From Strigamia acuminata (lineage: Eukaryota; Arthropoda; Chilopoda; Geophilomorpha; Linotaeniidae), in NCBI GenBank assembly GCA_949358305.1, contig OX442319.1, forward strand, positions 10,354,001 through 10,418,000: DNA of 64,000 nt, in the 5' to 3' direction. This document shows, piece after piece, positions 35,785 to 47,000 of the stretch. The stretch's first letter is position 1. Every line of letters begins with the position of its first letter. Position numbers and translations under genes: made by a program. The notes below the pieces were generated by a model, which worked only from the letters and a program-made list of their open reading frames with translations, searched no databases and was not told where the DNA came from.

Positions 35785-36743
35785 TGCTGCGATCCGGGTT
35801 TTTATCCACTTAATTTCTAATAAATTAAGTAGAAACCGCAGGTGAATGCTTTACAAGACTTATATCGCGGCCGAAACTTGTCTAGGGTTAAGTTTACGGA
35901 AATAGGAATAAAAAGACAGTTTATTATGGTAATAAAAATCACACAAATGTTTTATTCGATAAATTACAATATATACTAATTATGATTATGAATATCACAG
36001 AATAAAATGAGCGGGAAACAATGAAACAAAGGAAGGGCTTGCAACGACTGTTGCAAGCTACAAAGCGTCAGAAATGGCGCTTAAACAACTTGAAGTTGTT
36101 AGGCGAAGGCAAATTGTCTTCGTTCTACGAACTCACGAACGATGGTCGAAGACGATGGTTCTCGTGGGCTCCTTCTACGGCTCGTGCGACGGCTCGGCGG
36201 CGGTGGTTGACGGCTGTAGGCGTCCGGCTTTCGTACGATGGCGGTGGCTGTCGTTCGCGCAACAGCGACGGCGATGGTTCACGATCGTCGGGAATCTTCT
36301 CTTCTCGATTGCTGGAATTAGCGACGGCTAATTCAAGCAGGATTGCTGGCTTTGTGCGTTTGATACACAAAGATAGCAGGTGAAACTGAGTTACAACGGT
36401 CCTCTATCAATACTTTTCTTTCAGGAGCAAAAGCAGTGATGTTGAGGTTGTTGTTGTATTTTTCAGAGTCTCGATTTGAGCCAAGACGCGAGCCCAGCAC
36501 GCTTCAATATTGCGCAGAAAACCTGCGCACTTAGCTCAAATGGGTGCAACTAGTGGTTATTACACCATATTGCACCATAACGGCTAATAACCGTTTTCAC
36601 CCCGGACAACCTGGGGTGATATGTGCCTAGAGAGGATTTCTCCCCTCGGTCACATGATCTGACTTGGCGTGTGCCACAGTCAAATTAATTAGAAGATAAT
36701 TAATTTAATCTTCTAAGTTGGTGAATATTTTGAGATCACCACA
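35785..36743 (-). repeat. 3' LTR of the Ty3/gypsy element
   Basis: 959 bp. On the minus strand it runs TGTGGTGATC...GATCGCAGCA. Offset from the 5' LTR by exactly 11,377 bp throughout, with no difference noticed. An AATAAA-type signal lies in sense about 35,953-35,960. Open frames inside it are not conserved in the diverged solo LTR. Confidence 0.95.
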
Positions 36744-36760
36744 CATCCCCCCATTTAAGA
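36744..36760 (-). other. Polypurine tract
   Basis: On the minus strand, AAATGGGGGGATG lies directly against the 3' LTR, where plus-strand DNA synthesis would be primed. Confidence 0.7.
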
Positions 36761-36795
36761 CGAATCTTACATGGAGAGAAAATGAACGAACCAAT

Positions 36796-39588
36796 TTATG
36801 ATTCGTCCATGGTCTGAGTTCGCTCAGGCGTCAACGGGCGCATCATATCCGTGGTGTCGTCCCTCGGGTTGGACCGCTCGTTAACCGTACACAGGTCGCG
36901 ACCTGCGTTTGGTCCGGAGACCATTCCAGGGTTGACATGAAGCCAAACCTGGATGATTCTTGCCGAGTTCGCTCGGTTGAAGAATCCTAGCGCCGCGAAC
37001 TCGATTGGATCCTCTGGCGCTAATCGTGCTCTCAGGAGTCGATCATGGAGCACCGATGGTGGGCTTAACACCCGGATGTGGTCCTCGAGCCACATAAACA
37101 CCTGCCTCGACAACTTGTGGTTGTTGCTAAGCAGTGTTCGCGTATCCGGCGTCAAATAGAAGTGCGGATACAGGCGCATTAGGGTCTTGAAAGCCGACTC
37201 TTTTTTCAGCGGCTTGACCTTCGTCTCCGGCTTGGCTGGCGGCGGCGGCGGACGTGAGTCTTCCGTCGTGGCATCGTCAAACTGGCACTGCGGGCCCAAG
37301 AAAACCAACGCGGGTGCGGAGGTTGACGAGGGTGTGACGCCTCGTCCCGGTGCTCGACCCACACCGGGGAGCTGACGGGTTTCGACTACCCGTTGAACTC
37401 CGGCTGGAGTTTGAGAACTTCCGGCGTTCTCTGGCCAAAATGAACATCCAGCGCCCTCTTGGGCCGACTGGAAAACAGCCAGTGACGCAGCTGCTGTGGC
37501 GCTTGTAACTGGAAGCGGTGGTCTTCCGGCCATTCGCGCCGTGGCCTTCGCAAAGGACCACTCGGTTCGCAACCGAACGGCGGCCTCTTCTTCGGTCTCA
37601 CCGTTTGCTACGACTTGCTTTATTAGCTCGGCTAAGATCGTAGGCGGGTCGAGCCTGAGGTGGTACCACAGCTCGACTTTCTTCTCCGACAGGCCCATCG
37701 GCGCGGTCCAAAGGTACGTTATGGCCGCTAACGCCTGTCCTGGCGAAGGAAGAACACCAGGGTACAACACCCTAGTCATCCCCGGAATTAGCTGACGCTG
37801 AAAATCCATCAGACGGGGATCATCAATGGTATTGATGTCGGAGACTTCTAGCCTTTCAGCTAGTCTCTGCCAGTCCTTCTGCGACTCGGCGATCTGGGCG
37901 CTTTGGTATGCGTCCAGCTTCTGGAGCACTTCCTGCTGTGCTCTAATGGGTTGCTGCTCGTAGCAGGTCCATTGTGGGCCGAATGACTCACTAAAAAATG
38001 GCCGGAGTTGCAGGTTGCTAACTCCAGCCGGCAAGCGGGAAACATATCCTTGTTCGGGCAAGCGGCTAGCATGTCCAGGTACTGGCACGCTACAGTCGGG
38101 AGAAATATCACCGACAACACGTCTCATGGCGTATGGAGTAGCCGAGTTGTCCACTTTGAACGTGGAGGCGGTTCGGCTACTTCGGGCGGACTTAATTGTG
38201 GAGTCCGATTCAAAACTCAGCGAAGACGACGAGCCAAACGACTCTGGTGTCCGTCCTCGTCGCGACTGCGGGCGTGATGGCTGCGCGTCAGTCGAATATG
38301 GGCGTGATCGCTTCTGACGTTCCTCTCGATCGCGGCTTGATTCGCGGAACATCGGTCGGACTGGAACCGGCGGAGGGAGTTGCCCCACCCTCAAATCCTC
38401 GTCTTGCGGCGGAGGATTGATGGCCGCTGGGGCCGGAATTTCATCTTCTTGATAAAAAGGGAGAGCGCAACGCGCTTGCTCCTCTGCCTCGTGTTCTCGA
38501 GCCAGTTGTCGATTTTCGTCGACGCGAAGCTGCACCGCGGCAGCTCTGAGTGCTTTGGACGGGAAAAATCCCGGAAAATCGTTAAAACACCCGGCGAGCG
38601 CCAACTGGTGGAGCTCGGTTTGTGTGACGGGAAGTTGTGGGTTCCCGTCACGAACGGATTTGCGATACCGTTTAACGACTTCGCGTTGTGTCGTCTTGAG
38701 GTTCTTCCTCAATTGGGTTAGAGCACCGTAATTAATTCCGGTACTCTTTAGCGCTCTTCTGCGCTCGTGACGCTCTCGTGGCGTCACTGGCCACTGGTTG
38801 TGCAGCAACTCTGCTGCAAGCGGTCCTGGGGGGCTCTCGTCGAGCGTCCACTCGATTTCGTCGACACCGTCCACGTGAAGGCGCTCGATGAATCTTCCTT
38901 TTGCACCAAATCCTTGCAGCGCTGATCTGCTGAAGTCGTGGCGCAACTTCCACCAGGTATTGTTTGCCGTCTTCAGTCTTCTGATTTTTTCGGGCAATGC
39001 CGCTCGAAAAATCAGCGGGTGCTGAGTCGGCACGTGATCGGGAAGCGCGAATGGCGTTTCTCGATCCCTCTCGATCTGTATTCGAAGAAAAATAAATAAA
39101 TTAGTTTATTTAAAAATAAACAAATAATTTCTTATTTGAAATATTTTTTAAGCTTAGCGCTTGTGGCTGTGAGTCACTAAGGGATGTTGGTTGTCATGGC
39201 AACTCCCTTCGCACATGCTTGAAGCACGTGACTTTTATAGCCGCCATTTTTATTTTTTAGCGGCTTGTGTTTGAAGTCAGGAAAAGTGAAATTACTCAAT
39301 TTTTCTGACTTAAACACTTGGTAAAAATTTATTCTAATAATTTACCCGTTGTTGAAGCGTCAATTGAACGTCTTCATTTGCCCCTTCCATGGGCATTTCT
39401 CCGTCCGCCTGGAGTTGGATCGCTTCCTCGTCCATTCTCTTTCGTTTTCCGGTAATTTCGGAAATTCTTTCGTCTTGAAAGAGAAATAATACATAAATCT
39501 TATGTTTTATCAAATTTTTCATACAGAAAAATTACTTACGATCAGGTTGTCGAACTATTCGGGTCGTAACGTAGGCGATGCGATGCAT
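36796..39588 (-). CDS. Unrecognised third ORF (spliced) in the env position of the Ty3/gypsy element
   Basis: Three exons on the minus strand are 39540-39588 (ATG at 39,588), 39346-39473 and 36796-39075. Introns of 66 and 270 nt are GT-AG and all joins keep frame, giving 818 aa. Only exon 3 is long; without splicing it has no good ATG at its head. I see no signal peptide, membrane span, furin site or cysteine pattern of an envelope protein, nor gag or pol motifs. Visible parts are a basic, helix-prone N-terminal region (about 60-240), an Arg/Ser-rich disordered stretch (about 280-370), a helix-prone middle, a PPPPPAKP linker and a helix-prone C-terminal region. Base composition is clearly GC-richer than gag-pol, suggesting a separate origin. 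A decayed relative of its C-terminus is at about 58,350-58,470. Function unknown; a structural or nucleic-acid-binding role is only a guess. Confidence 0.7.
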
Positions 39589-39777
39589 ACACTCTCGAAA
39601 CTTTTGAAAAAGTGACTAAGTTCGTTGATTGCAAACACGAACTTGGATTAGAGACGCTTTGTGACGTCACTAATTATAACGTATGATTAACGTTGTCATT
39701 CGAGTGGGTACTACGAATGACGTCACGAGATTGCTTTCTCGGATCTTTTGGGTAAACCCAAAAGGTGAAAGACAACA

Positions 39778-42700
39778 CTATGTCTTGGCTCGCGGAACGC
39801 GAGATCTCAAGTTGTACTTTGACTTTCGCGAAGTACAATCCAACTTGTTTAGATTGTCATCAGCATCGTCTCCAATGTCAGATGAGTTATATACTTCATT
39901 GTTTGAAATTTTCTCTTTTTCTAAAAACATTTCCTTTTCTAGATTTTCATCAAGAGAAACATTTTCAAGTCGCTGGTTTATTTCATCGACTTCGTTATTT
40001 TTGAGTTTCGATTTTTTACTCGATTCCGTGTTTTCGACAGGAATTTTGGATAATTTAGCATCATCCAAGGTATTAACAATTTTTTTTGTTTTTTGACCCA
40101 CTTCCTCCCCTTCCAGCCAAATTTCTTGGTTGAAAACGGGAAAGTACGGCATTAATTCAGTGCCGTGAACAGCTGGATAAATTTTATTATCACTCAGCCG
40201 TCGAAGTTGAAAGGCGCCTCCTTGTAACCTTTTGATAATTACATAAGGCCCATTCCTTTTCGGTGAAATGCCTGCTGCTATTCCTTTAGCGGCATTTGAG
40301 AGAATATGAGACTCTCGCCAGACTAAATCATTTTGTCTGAAGTTGTCGAATTTCTTATCTGATTTTTCAGCTTCGACACGGCGTCTCAAATCTAAGACGT
40401 GAGACATCATATGCTGATACGTCTCTGCAATTATTGTTTCTAATTTCTGAACATATAAATGCGGATTTTTTGGATCAATGACTAAAATTCCTTCCGGAAT
40501 TCTTGGATCCCAAGGAATTCTTAATTCTCGGAAAAAATTTAAGAAAGCAGGAGAATAATCTCTGCCTCTTGTTACAGTTGTTCTCAAACTGAATGCAAAT
40601 TCGCGTAGATACTCATCCCATTGGTCATGAATATCTAAATAAATCGAAACTAAATATTTAATATCTCGATTGGTTCTTTCCACAGGATTGCTTTGTGGAT
40701 GATAAATCGATGTCGGTGTTCGCGACATGTCGAATTTTTTGCAAAATTCTTTATAGACCTGTGATCGAAATTGTGGTCCATTATCACTTATGATTTGTCT
40801 CGGAAATCCGAAAGTCATTGATAAGTGATAAATTGTGTTGGCAACTTTTATTGCCGTTGGATTACACATTGGAAATAATTCGGGCCAATGTGTAGCGACA
40901 TCTACGATGACGCAAATGTGGGTATTGTTTTTTCTGGTTCTTGGTTTGGGACCAGACAAATCCACACTGAGGCAGTCAAATGGTCCAAATGGTCCAATTT
41001 GAGCGCCTTCAATTTCGGTCTTTGATCTCGGCTTACATGCCTGACATCCTTGACAATGTTGAATAAAACGTGTAATATCACGTTTCATACCTTTCCAGGT
41101 ATAAACTCTTCGAGTTCGGTACATTGTCCTCGCAATGCCTGGGTGGCCGGACAGTGGATGTCCGTGCATCAACCAAATGATTTTATAAATCAATTTTCTT
41201 GGCACAACAACTTTAAGTGCCCTACCATCCTCTCCCAATTCATCGGTGGAGGTAGGATGATAATGGAGTAGCATATCTTCTTCAATGAGATAAGTACTCG
41301 CGTGTCTTTCAAAGTTTCTTCTTTGAAGACGAGTTACTATGTAACTTGGATATTGCTTGTTTAGCAAGTAATTGCGAATATGTTGGCAAAATTCGTCTGC
41401 TTTTTGTGCTGCAATAATGTCATCTCTCGTTGGAGGATCACATTCTAATTGCTTCGCAATTTTAGCTGCAAATGCTTTAATTAAAACATTTGTTGTTGGC
41501 AGCTCGAATTTTTTAGCCATCATAGCTCTTAATTCGACGTCAGGGGTTCCTGACGGATCATGCATGTTAATACAAAAATTAATTAATGCTTGATCGTCGT
41601 CATTAACTATTATTGACTTGGGTAATTCGTTCAATTTTCCCATTTGCCAACTTCGGCAAGGAGATGGACAATATGATAATAAATCATCATTATCGCCATC
41701 GTCTTCTGGTTCGTCAGGTGCGCTGACAGGTGCACGTGACAATGCGTCTGCTATTACATTTAGCGGACCTTTGACGTATTGTATTTCGAACGAATACGCC
41801 ATCAGCTCCATTTGCCAACGAGCTAATCTGCCCGACGGGTCAGATAACGACATCAACCACTTAAGTGCTTGGTGATCCGTTTGTACAGTGAATGTAGTGT
41901 ACTCTAAGTATGGGCGAAATTTGCGTAATCCCCATACTACTGCGAGACATTCTAATTCTGTCACAGTATAATTCTTTTCAGCGGGTTGCAAGCTTCTGCT
42001 TGCATACACGCATGGCATTTCGACTTCTTGGCCATCCACAATTTTCTTTTGTGTAAGGGCTGCACCCAACCCTTGTTTACTGGCGTCAGTATGAACAATA
42101 AATGGCATGTACAAGTCAGGCATCTTCATTGTTTCAGCATTCGTAAGCAAGTCTTTTATTGCGTCGAATGCTGCCTGATGATGCAGTTCCCAATCGAACT
42201 CCGCATCTTTCTTCAAGAGAGGCCTTAGTGGTTCTGCCACTGTGGCCAAATTCTTGATTAGGCGGTGAAAGAAATTCACCATGCCTAGAAATCTTTGTAA
42301 TTCCTTAAGATTGGTAGGAGCCGGAAATTGCGTAATTGCAGCGACTTTTTTAGGGTCTACTGCAAGTCCTTCTACTCCTACTTTGTAGCCTAGAAAAATT
42401 AATTCCTTTCTACAGAGATGCGTCTTGCCAGGGTGCGCATGTAAATTAGCTTCTGCCAATTTTTTAAACACTATATCTAAATGTTTAATGTGTTCTTCGA
42501 ACGATTTGGATACAACAATTATGTCATCCAAATATGCCCATGCAAATTTTCTGTAAACGTCACCCAAAACCTTTTCCATCAATTCTTGGAAAGTAGTTGG
42601 TGCGTTTACTAATCCGAAAGGCATGACTAAAAACATTAGTCTTCCCATTGGGCTCCAGAAGGCAGTTTTTTCTCTGTCTTCAGGTCGCAATTCTATCTGC

Positions 42701-44004
42701 CAATATCCCTTGGTCAGATCTATAGTACTGACCCATTCGAATTCTCCGATTTCTCGCAGAATTTCCTCAATTGTTGGCATTTGAGGTGGGTTGTACTTAG
42801 TATGTGTATTGATGGGGCGAAAATCAATGCACAAGCGTGGGTCGTTTCCTGGTCGCATGACTAGGACTGGCCGCATTCCGTAATCGCCTTCAGCTTTGAC
42901 GACTACGCCTTTGTCAATCATGTCTTGACAAAGTTGTCTGATTATTTCCCTTTTTTGAGGGTTTATGCTCTTAAAGGGGACACGGATGGGTTTCTCCGTG
43001 TCAAGCTCAATTTTGTGCTTAACCAGGTGTGTTTTACCTGGATCTTTAGAAATAATCCTTTTATGTTTGGATAACATCTTTTCTAATAATTTGGATTGCT
43101 CCAAATTTAAGTTAGCTTCTTCGACTAACTTTTGGATGAAATTCTCTTCATCAATTTTGCCTTGAGTTACACTTGCAGCGTAAGCTTTTGCAAAGGTCAT
43201 AAATGAGGAATCGGGTTCCTCTATTTTCTCCAAATAACGATCCAGCAACGCTTGTGGAATGTAGGGTAAATCTGCATCCATAGGTTGCGTGAAATTCCAA
43301 GACATCGTCTGTGGATTAGGTTGGATTTTTAATTTATTCATAAAATCGCAACCCAATAGTACCATTGGATACTTATTTGGTATTACGATGAACGGATGAC
43401 GTAACGTGCCATGTGTCCATCGAAATGAAAGATGGATGGTTCCATCTGGAGTGACTTCTTCACTTGCCGTCGTAACTCTGACACCAGGTCCGATAGGTCG
43501 TAGATATTTTTCTAGACCTAGTTGATTAATAACTGAAGTGGCTAGGAAGCTTTTATTTGCTCCTGAGTCCAACATTCCGGTTATTACACCTTTTAACGTT
43601 TCTAACTTTAACGTCGGAAGGTCTTGGCTGTTTGGTATTCCAGCCACTTTGCACTCAAACTTGCGCAATTTATGAGGAACTGTAATTGGAGGCTCCAAAG
43701 GCAATTCATCTAATAACTCATTGGTATCAAGAGTTGTAGCTGCAAATAACTTAATGCACTCCTCAATTCCAGGTGTCTCTGGAACTGAGCTTGGTCTATC
43801 GTCTTTAACTTCGACTTTATCTTGAATATTGGAAGTGTCTTCTTCAGTCGGGGTTTCGCCGACAATCTCCTTTTTTACATCAAGAGATCCTTTTTCTTTT
43901 AGTTCTGTTTGACGAATTAATTCATCAATAACTTCTCCAACATCTTCCATTATCTTCAGATTTTCATTCTCTGATTCCGATTTCGGAGGTGACGCAGCGT
44001 CCAC
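39778..44004 (-). CDS. pol: Pol polyprotein (protease, RT, RNase H, integrase)
   Basis: The open frame is 1,408 codons counted from GTG at 44,004. It has no ATG near its start and overlaps the end of gag in the -1 frame, so it should be made by frameshifting. Aspartic protease DSG is at 146-148. Reverse transcriptase has LCIDFRPINT near 391 and the YLDD catalytic motif at 491-494. RNase H starts near FIVHTDASKQGLGAAL (Asp640). The integrase zinc finger is H949/H954/C984/C987, its catalytic triad D1015, D1074 and E1109, and GPY at 1252-1254 marks the GPY/F module. A further 100 or so acidic and basic residues follow without a recognisable chromodomain. No stop or frameshift is seen, so the enzyme set looks intact. 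It copies element RNA into DNA in cytoplasmic particles and integrates it in the nucleus. Confidence 0.93.
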   Translation of the reverse strand: MDAASPPKSESENENLKIMEDVGEVIDELIRQTELKEKGSLDVKKEIVGETPTEEDTSNIQDKVEVKDDRPSSVPETPGIEECIKLFAATTLDTNELLDELPLEPPITVPHKLRKFECKVAGIPNSQDLPTLKLETLKGVITGMLDSGANKSFLATSVINQLGLEKYLRPIGPGVRVTTASEEVTPDGTIHLSFRWTHGTLRHPFIVIPNKYPMVLLGCDFMNKLKIQPNPQTMSWNFTQPMDADLPYIPQALLDRYLEKIEEPDSSFMTFAKAYAASVTQGKIDEENFIQKLVEEANLNLEQSKLLEKMLSKHKRIISKDPGKTHLVKHKIELDTEKPIRVPFKSINPQKREIIRQLCQDMIDKGVVVKAEGDYGMRPVLVMRPGNDPRLCIDFRPINTHTKYNPPQMPTIEEILREIGEFEWVSTIDLTKGYWQIELRPEDREKTAFWSPMGRLMFLVMPFGLVNAPTTFQELMEKVLGDVYRKFAWAYLDDIIVVSKSFEEHIKHLDIVFKKLAEANLHAHPGKTHLCRKELIFLGYKVGVEGLAVDPKKVAAITQFPAPTNLKELQRFLGMVNFFHRLIKNLATVAEPLRPLLKKDAEFDWELHHQAAFDAIKDLLTNAETMKMPDLYMPFIVHTDASKQGLGAALTQKKIVDGQEVEMPCVYASRSLQPAEKNYTVTELECLAVVWGLRKFRPYLEYTTFTVQTDHQALKWLMSLSDPSGRLARWQMELMAYSFEIQYVKGPLNVIADALSRAPVSAPDEPEDDGDNDDLLSYCPSPCRSWQMGKLNELPKSIIVNDDDQALINFCINMHDPSGTPDVELRAMMAKKFELPTTNVLIKAFAAKIAKQLECDPPTRDDIIAAQKADEFCQHIRNYLLNKQYPSYIVTRLQRRNFERHASTYLIEEDMLLHYHPTSTDELGEDGRALKVVVPRKLIYKIIWLMHGHPLSGHPGIARTMYRTRRVYTWKGMKRDITRFIQHCQGCQACKPRSKTEIEGAQIGPFGPFDCLSVDLSGPKPRTRKNNTHICVIVDVATHWPELFPMCNPTAIKVANTIYHLSMTFGFPRQIISDNGPQFRSQVYKEFCKKFDMSRTPTSIYHPQSNPVERTNRDIKYLVSIYLDIHDQWDEYLREFAFSLRTTVTRGRDYSPAFLNFFRELRIPWDPRIPEGILVIDPKNPHLYVQKLETIIAETYQHMMSHVLDLRRRVEAEKSDKKFDNFRQNDLVWRESHILSNAAKGIAAGISPKRNGPYVIIKRLQGGAFQLRRLSDNKIYPAVHGTELMPYFPVFNQEIWLEGEEVGQKTKKIVNTLDDAKLSKIPVENTESSKKSKLKNNEVDEINQRLENVSLDENLEKEMFLEKEKISNNEVYNSSDIGDDADDNLNKLDCTSRKSKYNLRSRVPRAKT

Positions 44005-44024
44005 TAGACCTGATGGATCTGCGT

Positions 44025-47000
44025 CTACAAGTTTTTTCGAAACATGTCAGTTATGATCTTGACTGCTTTTTCAAACTCAGCTGTTGACACTGGTTTGTCC
44101 TTTTTAGAGGAAGGGCAGTCTTTTTGCCAATGCCCTAATTTTTTGCATAAATTGCATGGATCAGTGGCAGGCGATTTCTTTTTCGTTGCTGCTGGCGAGG
44201 CAGAACGAGAACGAGCGTCAGACCGGCGCTCTGGCGACACCGCAGGTGACTTTGAATTCCTTTCGGTATTCACCTTTGATGCGTCAAATGAAACATTTTT
44301 TGGTTTCATCCTTGGCTTCCATTTGCCCGCAACGGGGTTATTTTTTGCTAACAACGCCGCTGCTTTGGCCAATAAAGCCATCGTCTCGTCTCCTGTTTCC
44401 TCCTCCTCTTCAGCTTCTTCAGCTTCAGACGACGGAGTTTCAGCTCCAGTTATATTTGCGTGTAACTTAGGGACTGAATGAGGATTTTTGACGTCCTTTT
44501 TGGAAGATTCTTTTTTCGAACTCTTCTCATCCACTTCGTCTAGAAAGTCTTCGTAACTAGGTGGCTGCAACAATTTCAAACCATTAAAGGTTTCATTGTT
44601 TTGCTCAGCGAGTCTTTTCTCTCGCTTTAAGTACGCTGACCTTTCGGCTTCTGTAAGATAAGCTTTGTACTTTTCGTCAATGCGCAATTGATTGACTTCC
44701 ATGAATTCGTTTAACTCGGAGAATTTCCCCGGGTCGGGAGCGTCCGACATCATCAGAATATTTTTACTATATTCTGTGAGGCCAGCTCTAAACTGATCAT
44801 CTGCTGTTGCATCAGTAACAGCATGTGGCATTCTGCCAAGCAGATTCTCTGCTCTTAGCATGTACGAATGTAAGCTTTCGCCTTTTCGTTGCTTAAGACA
44901 TCTCCAGAGCGTTTTGATGTCTTCGCTCGATTCACCAAATTTAAACATAAATTGTTTAACGAAGTCATCCCACTTCGTGAAGTCTTTCCTGCGAAACCAC
45001 TCCTTGACACCGCCAACTAGTATTCTTGGTACTAGATGGGCCAATGCACCTTCACAGCTAAAACTGTGAACTTTGCCTAGTTCGAATATTTCCAGCAAGA
45101 GGTTTGACCCTGCTTGCCAATTTCCATTATAGGCATGTGGGATAACTCGATCCCATCTAATGAACTTTTCATCTGTTGTTTGATGAGTCCATTTATCAGA
45201 AGTAAATTCACTTATTTTTTGCAAAATAATTTTATCCCTTCTGCTTTTTCGCTGTTGTTGAGCATTTTGCCTCAACAACTGGTCAATCTCATCTTTCGTG
45301 TAGAAATCGGGTCTTTGAGTTCTACTACGTGTTCTGTGACGAGATCGCCCTCTCACACTGGGACGTGAGGAATCTGTATCTGACGCAGATTCATGATTCG
45401 GATTTGGCGGCGGATCAGGGTCCGGAGGATCGTCGCCATCTGGCGGACGACGGTCTCCATTTGGTGGTCCCCTTCCATTTCGATTGCCATTCGAATTGTG
45501 GTCACGTGAGTGGCCACCTCCATGTCCATCTGAACTATCTCCACCTGGTGGGTCACCACCTGGCGGATTTCCACGGTATCTCGGCCCATCACGGATGTCG
45601 TTATGACAATCTCGTTTTGGTGAGCCTTCTCGCGGATTATCGTGTGACCGTCCACGATCGTGTGGTTTCTCACGTTCTTTATTCTTTTTCTCTAGCATTC
45701 CGATTAATCGGTCGCTATTGCTAAAGAATCGATCCGAATCTTGCGTAACTTTTGGGGAATGATATTCGGTCGGGTCTGGTTGTCGCTTTCGCTTTTTGCG
45801 ACTGTGATGACTGTTACGGCTTCCACGACTACTGCGTGAGTCATCACTGTCAGTCCAACTTGATTGTCGACTGACTTTTGGTTTAGCTGATGTTAAATCA
45901 ATCAACTCAGGTGATTTGGAAGCACCTTTTTGCAAAACTGGGGCTGGCTTTGCAAAATTATCTTCGCCACAAACGTCTTGTACTTTTTGTACTACTACTG
46001 CAAAGTTCTCTTGTACCGTCAATAGATCTGCGCGAAGAATTTCGTTTTCACGAGCTTGCGCAGCTAAGTCGGCACGTAATAACTGCTCTGCAGTACTTTG
46101 ACTTTTGGCGGCTAGACCAGCATCAATTACGGACTGCTGTCGAGCGAGAAATACTTCGTTTTCTCGTTGTGCTAATCTCTTAGCTCTTGCTGCTTGCTCT
46201 GCAGCATGATTCTCGTAATTTCGAGAAGTGGAGGGAATTACTTCCCTCGCTCGAACTGGGGCGGTTAGTTCGGCAGTCATTAAATTTGTGTTGGCTTCTC
46301 GCAAATTTGCGTTGGCCAATCTCAAATTTTCATTAGCAATTTCTAAATCTTTTTGGGCTTGATTTAGTTGCTCGAGCCTTTGTTGTTGCTCTTCGTCAGT
46401 AATTAGCCAGGAAGCTTTTTCCTGTTCTAATTGTAACAACTTAACATGGTCATTCGCACGTTGTTGTTTTAGTTCGGCATTTTGCTGATGCATTTCTGCA
46501 CGCATTCGCTCGAACTCTGCTTGCAAGCTTGTTCTGACGATTTCAACGTCTTTTTGGCTTTGTTTGCGAACCATAGCTTTGTGGATTTGTTCCACAGTCA
46601 TTTCGCTAGTGACTTTTACTCCCTCGAGCCTAGCTTGCTCACGGAGTGCGTCCATCATGGTAACACGCACGGGAGAATGAGAAACTTCCATATTGGAGTT
46701 CTCAGAATCTTGTTGTGCTGCACCTTGAACCGGTGATGAATTCAGCGAGTGCTCCGCACTTGATGATTGAATTCGTAAATTTAAATCATCGTTTTGCGAC
46801 TTGGAACGGCCACTTCCAGTTGGATTGTTTAAGTCCAACTGGCCGCTTGGCGGGGATGGCTTTTGTCGCTCCAACGCTTGCGTGAATTCATTCACGATTA
46901 ACTGTGCCGAGTTACAGTTAGCTGTTTGATCCATAGTTTCAAACAGTTCTTGTGACTCAGTCACTTCTTGATCCACGGCTGGTAGATCGATCGCCACTCG

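Noticed and set aside
36021-36383. 120-codon Arg-rich frame in the LTRs
   Set aside because: Antisense to the element and not kept in the diverged solo LTR; a by-product of GC-rich LTR sequence.
36796-39588. Calling the third ORF an envelope gene from its position
   Set aside because: No signal peptide, transmembrane span, cleavage site or cysteine pattern is visible.
44044-46736. Plus-strand open frames opposite gag
   Set aside because: Shadows of the long minus-strand gag frame; no motifs or start context.
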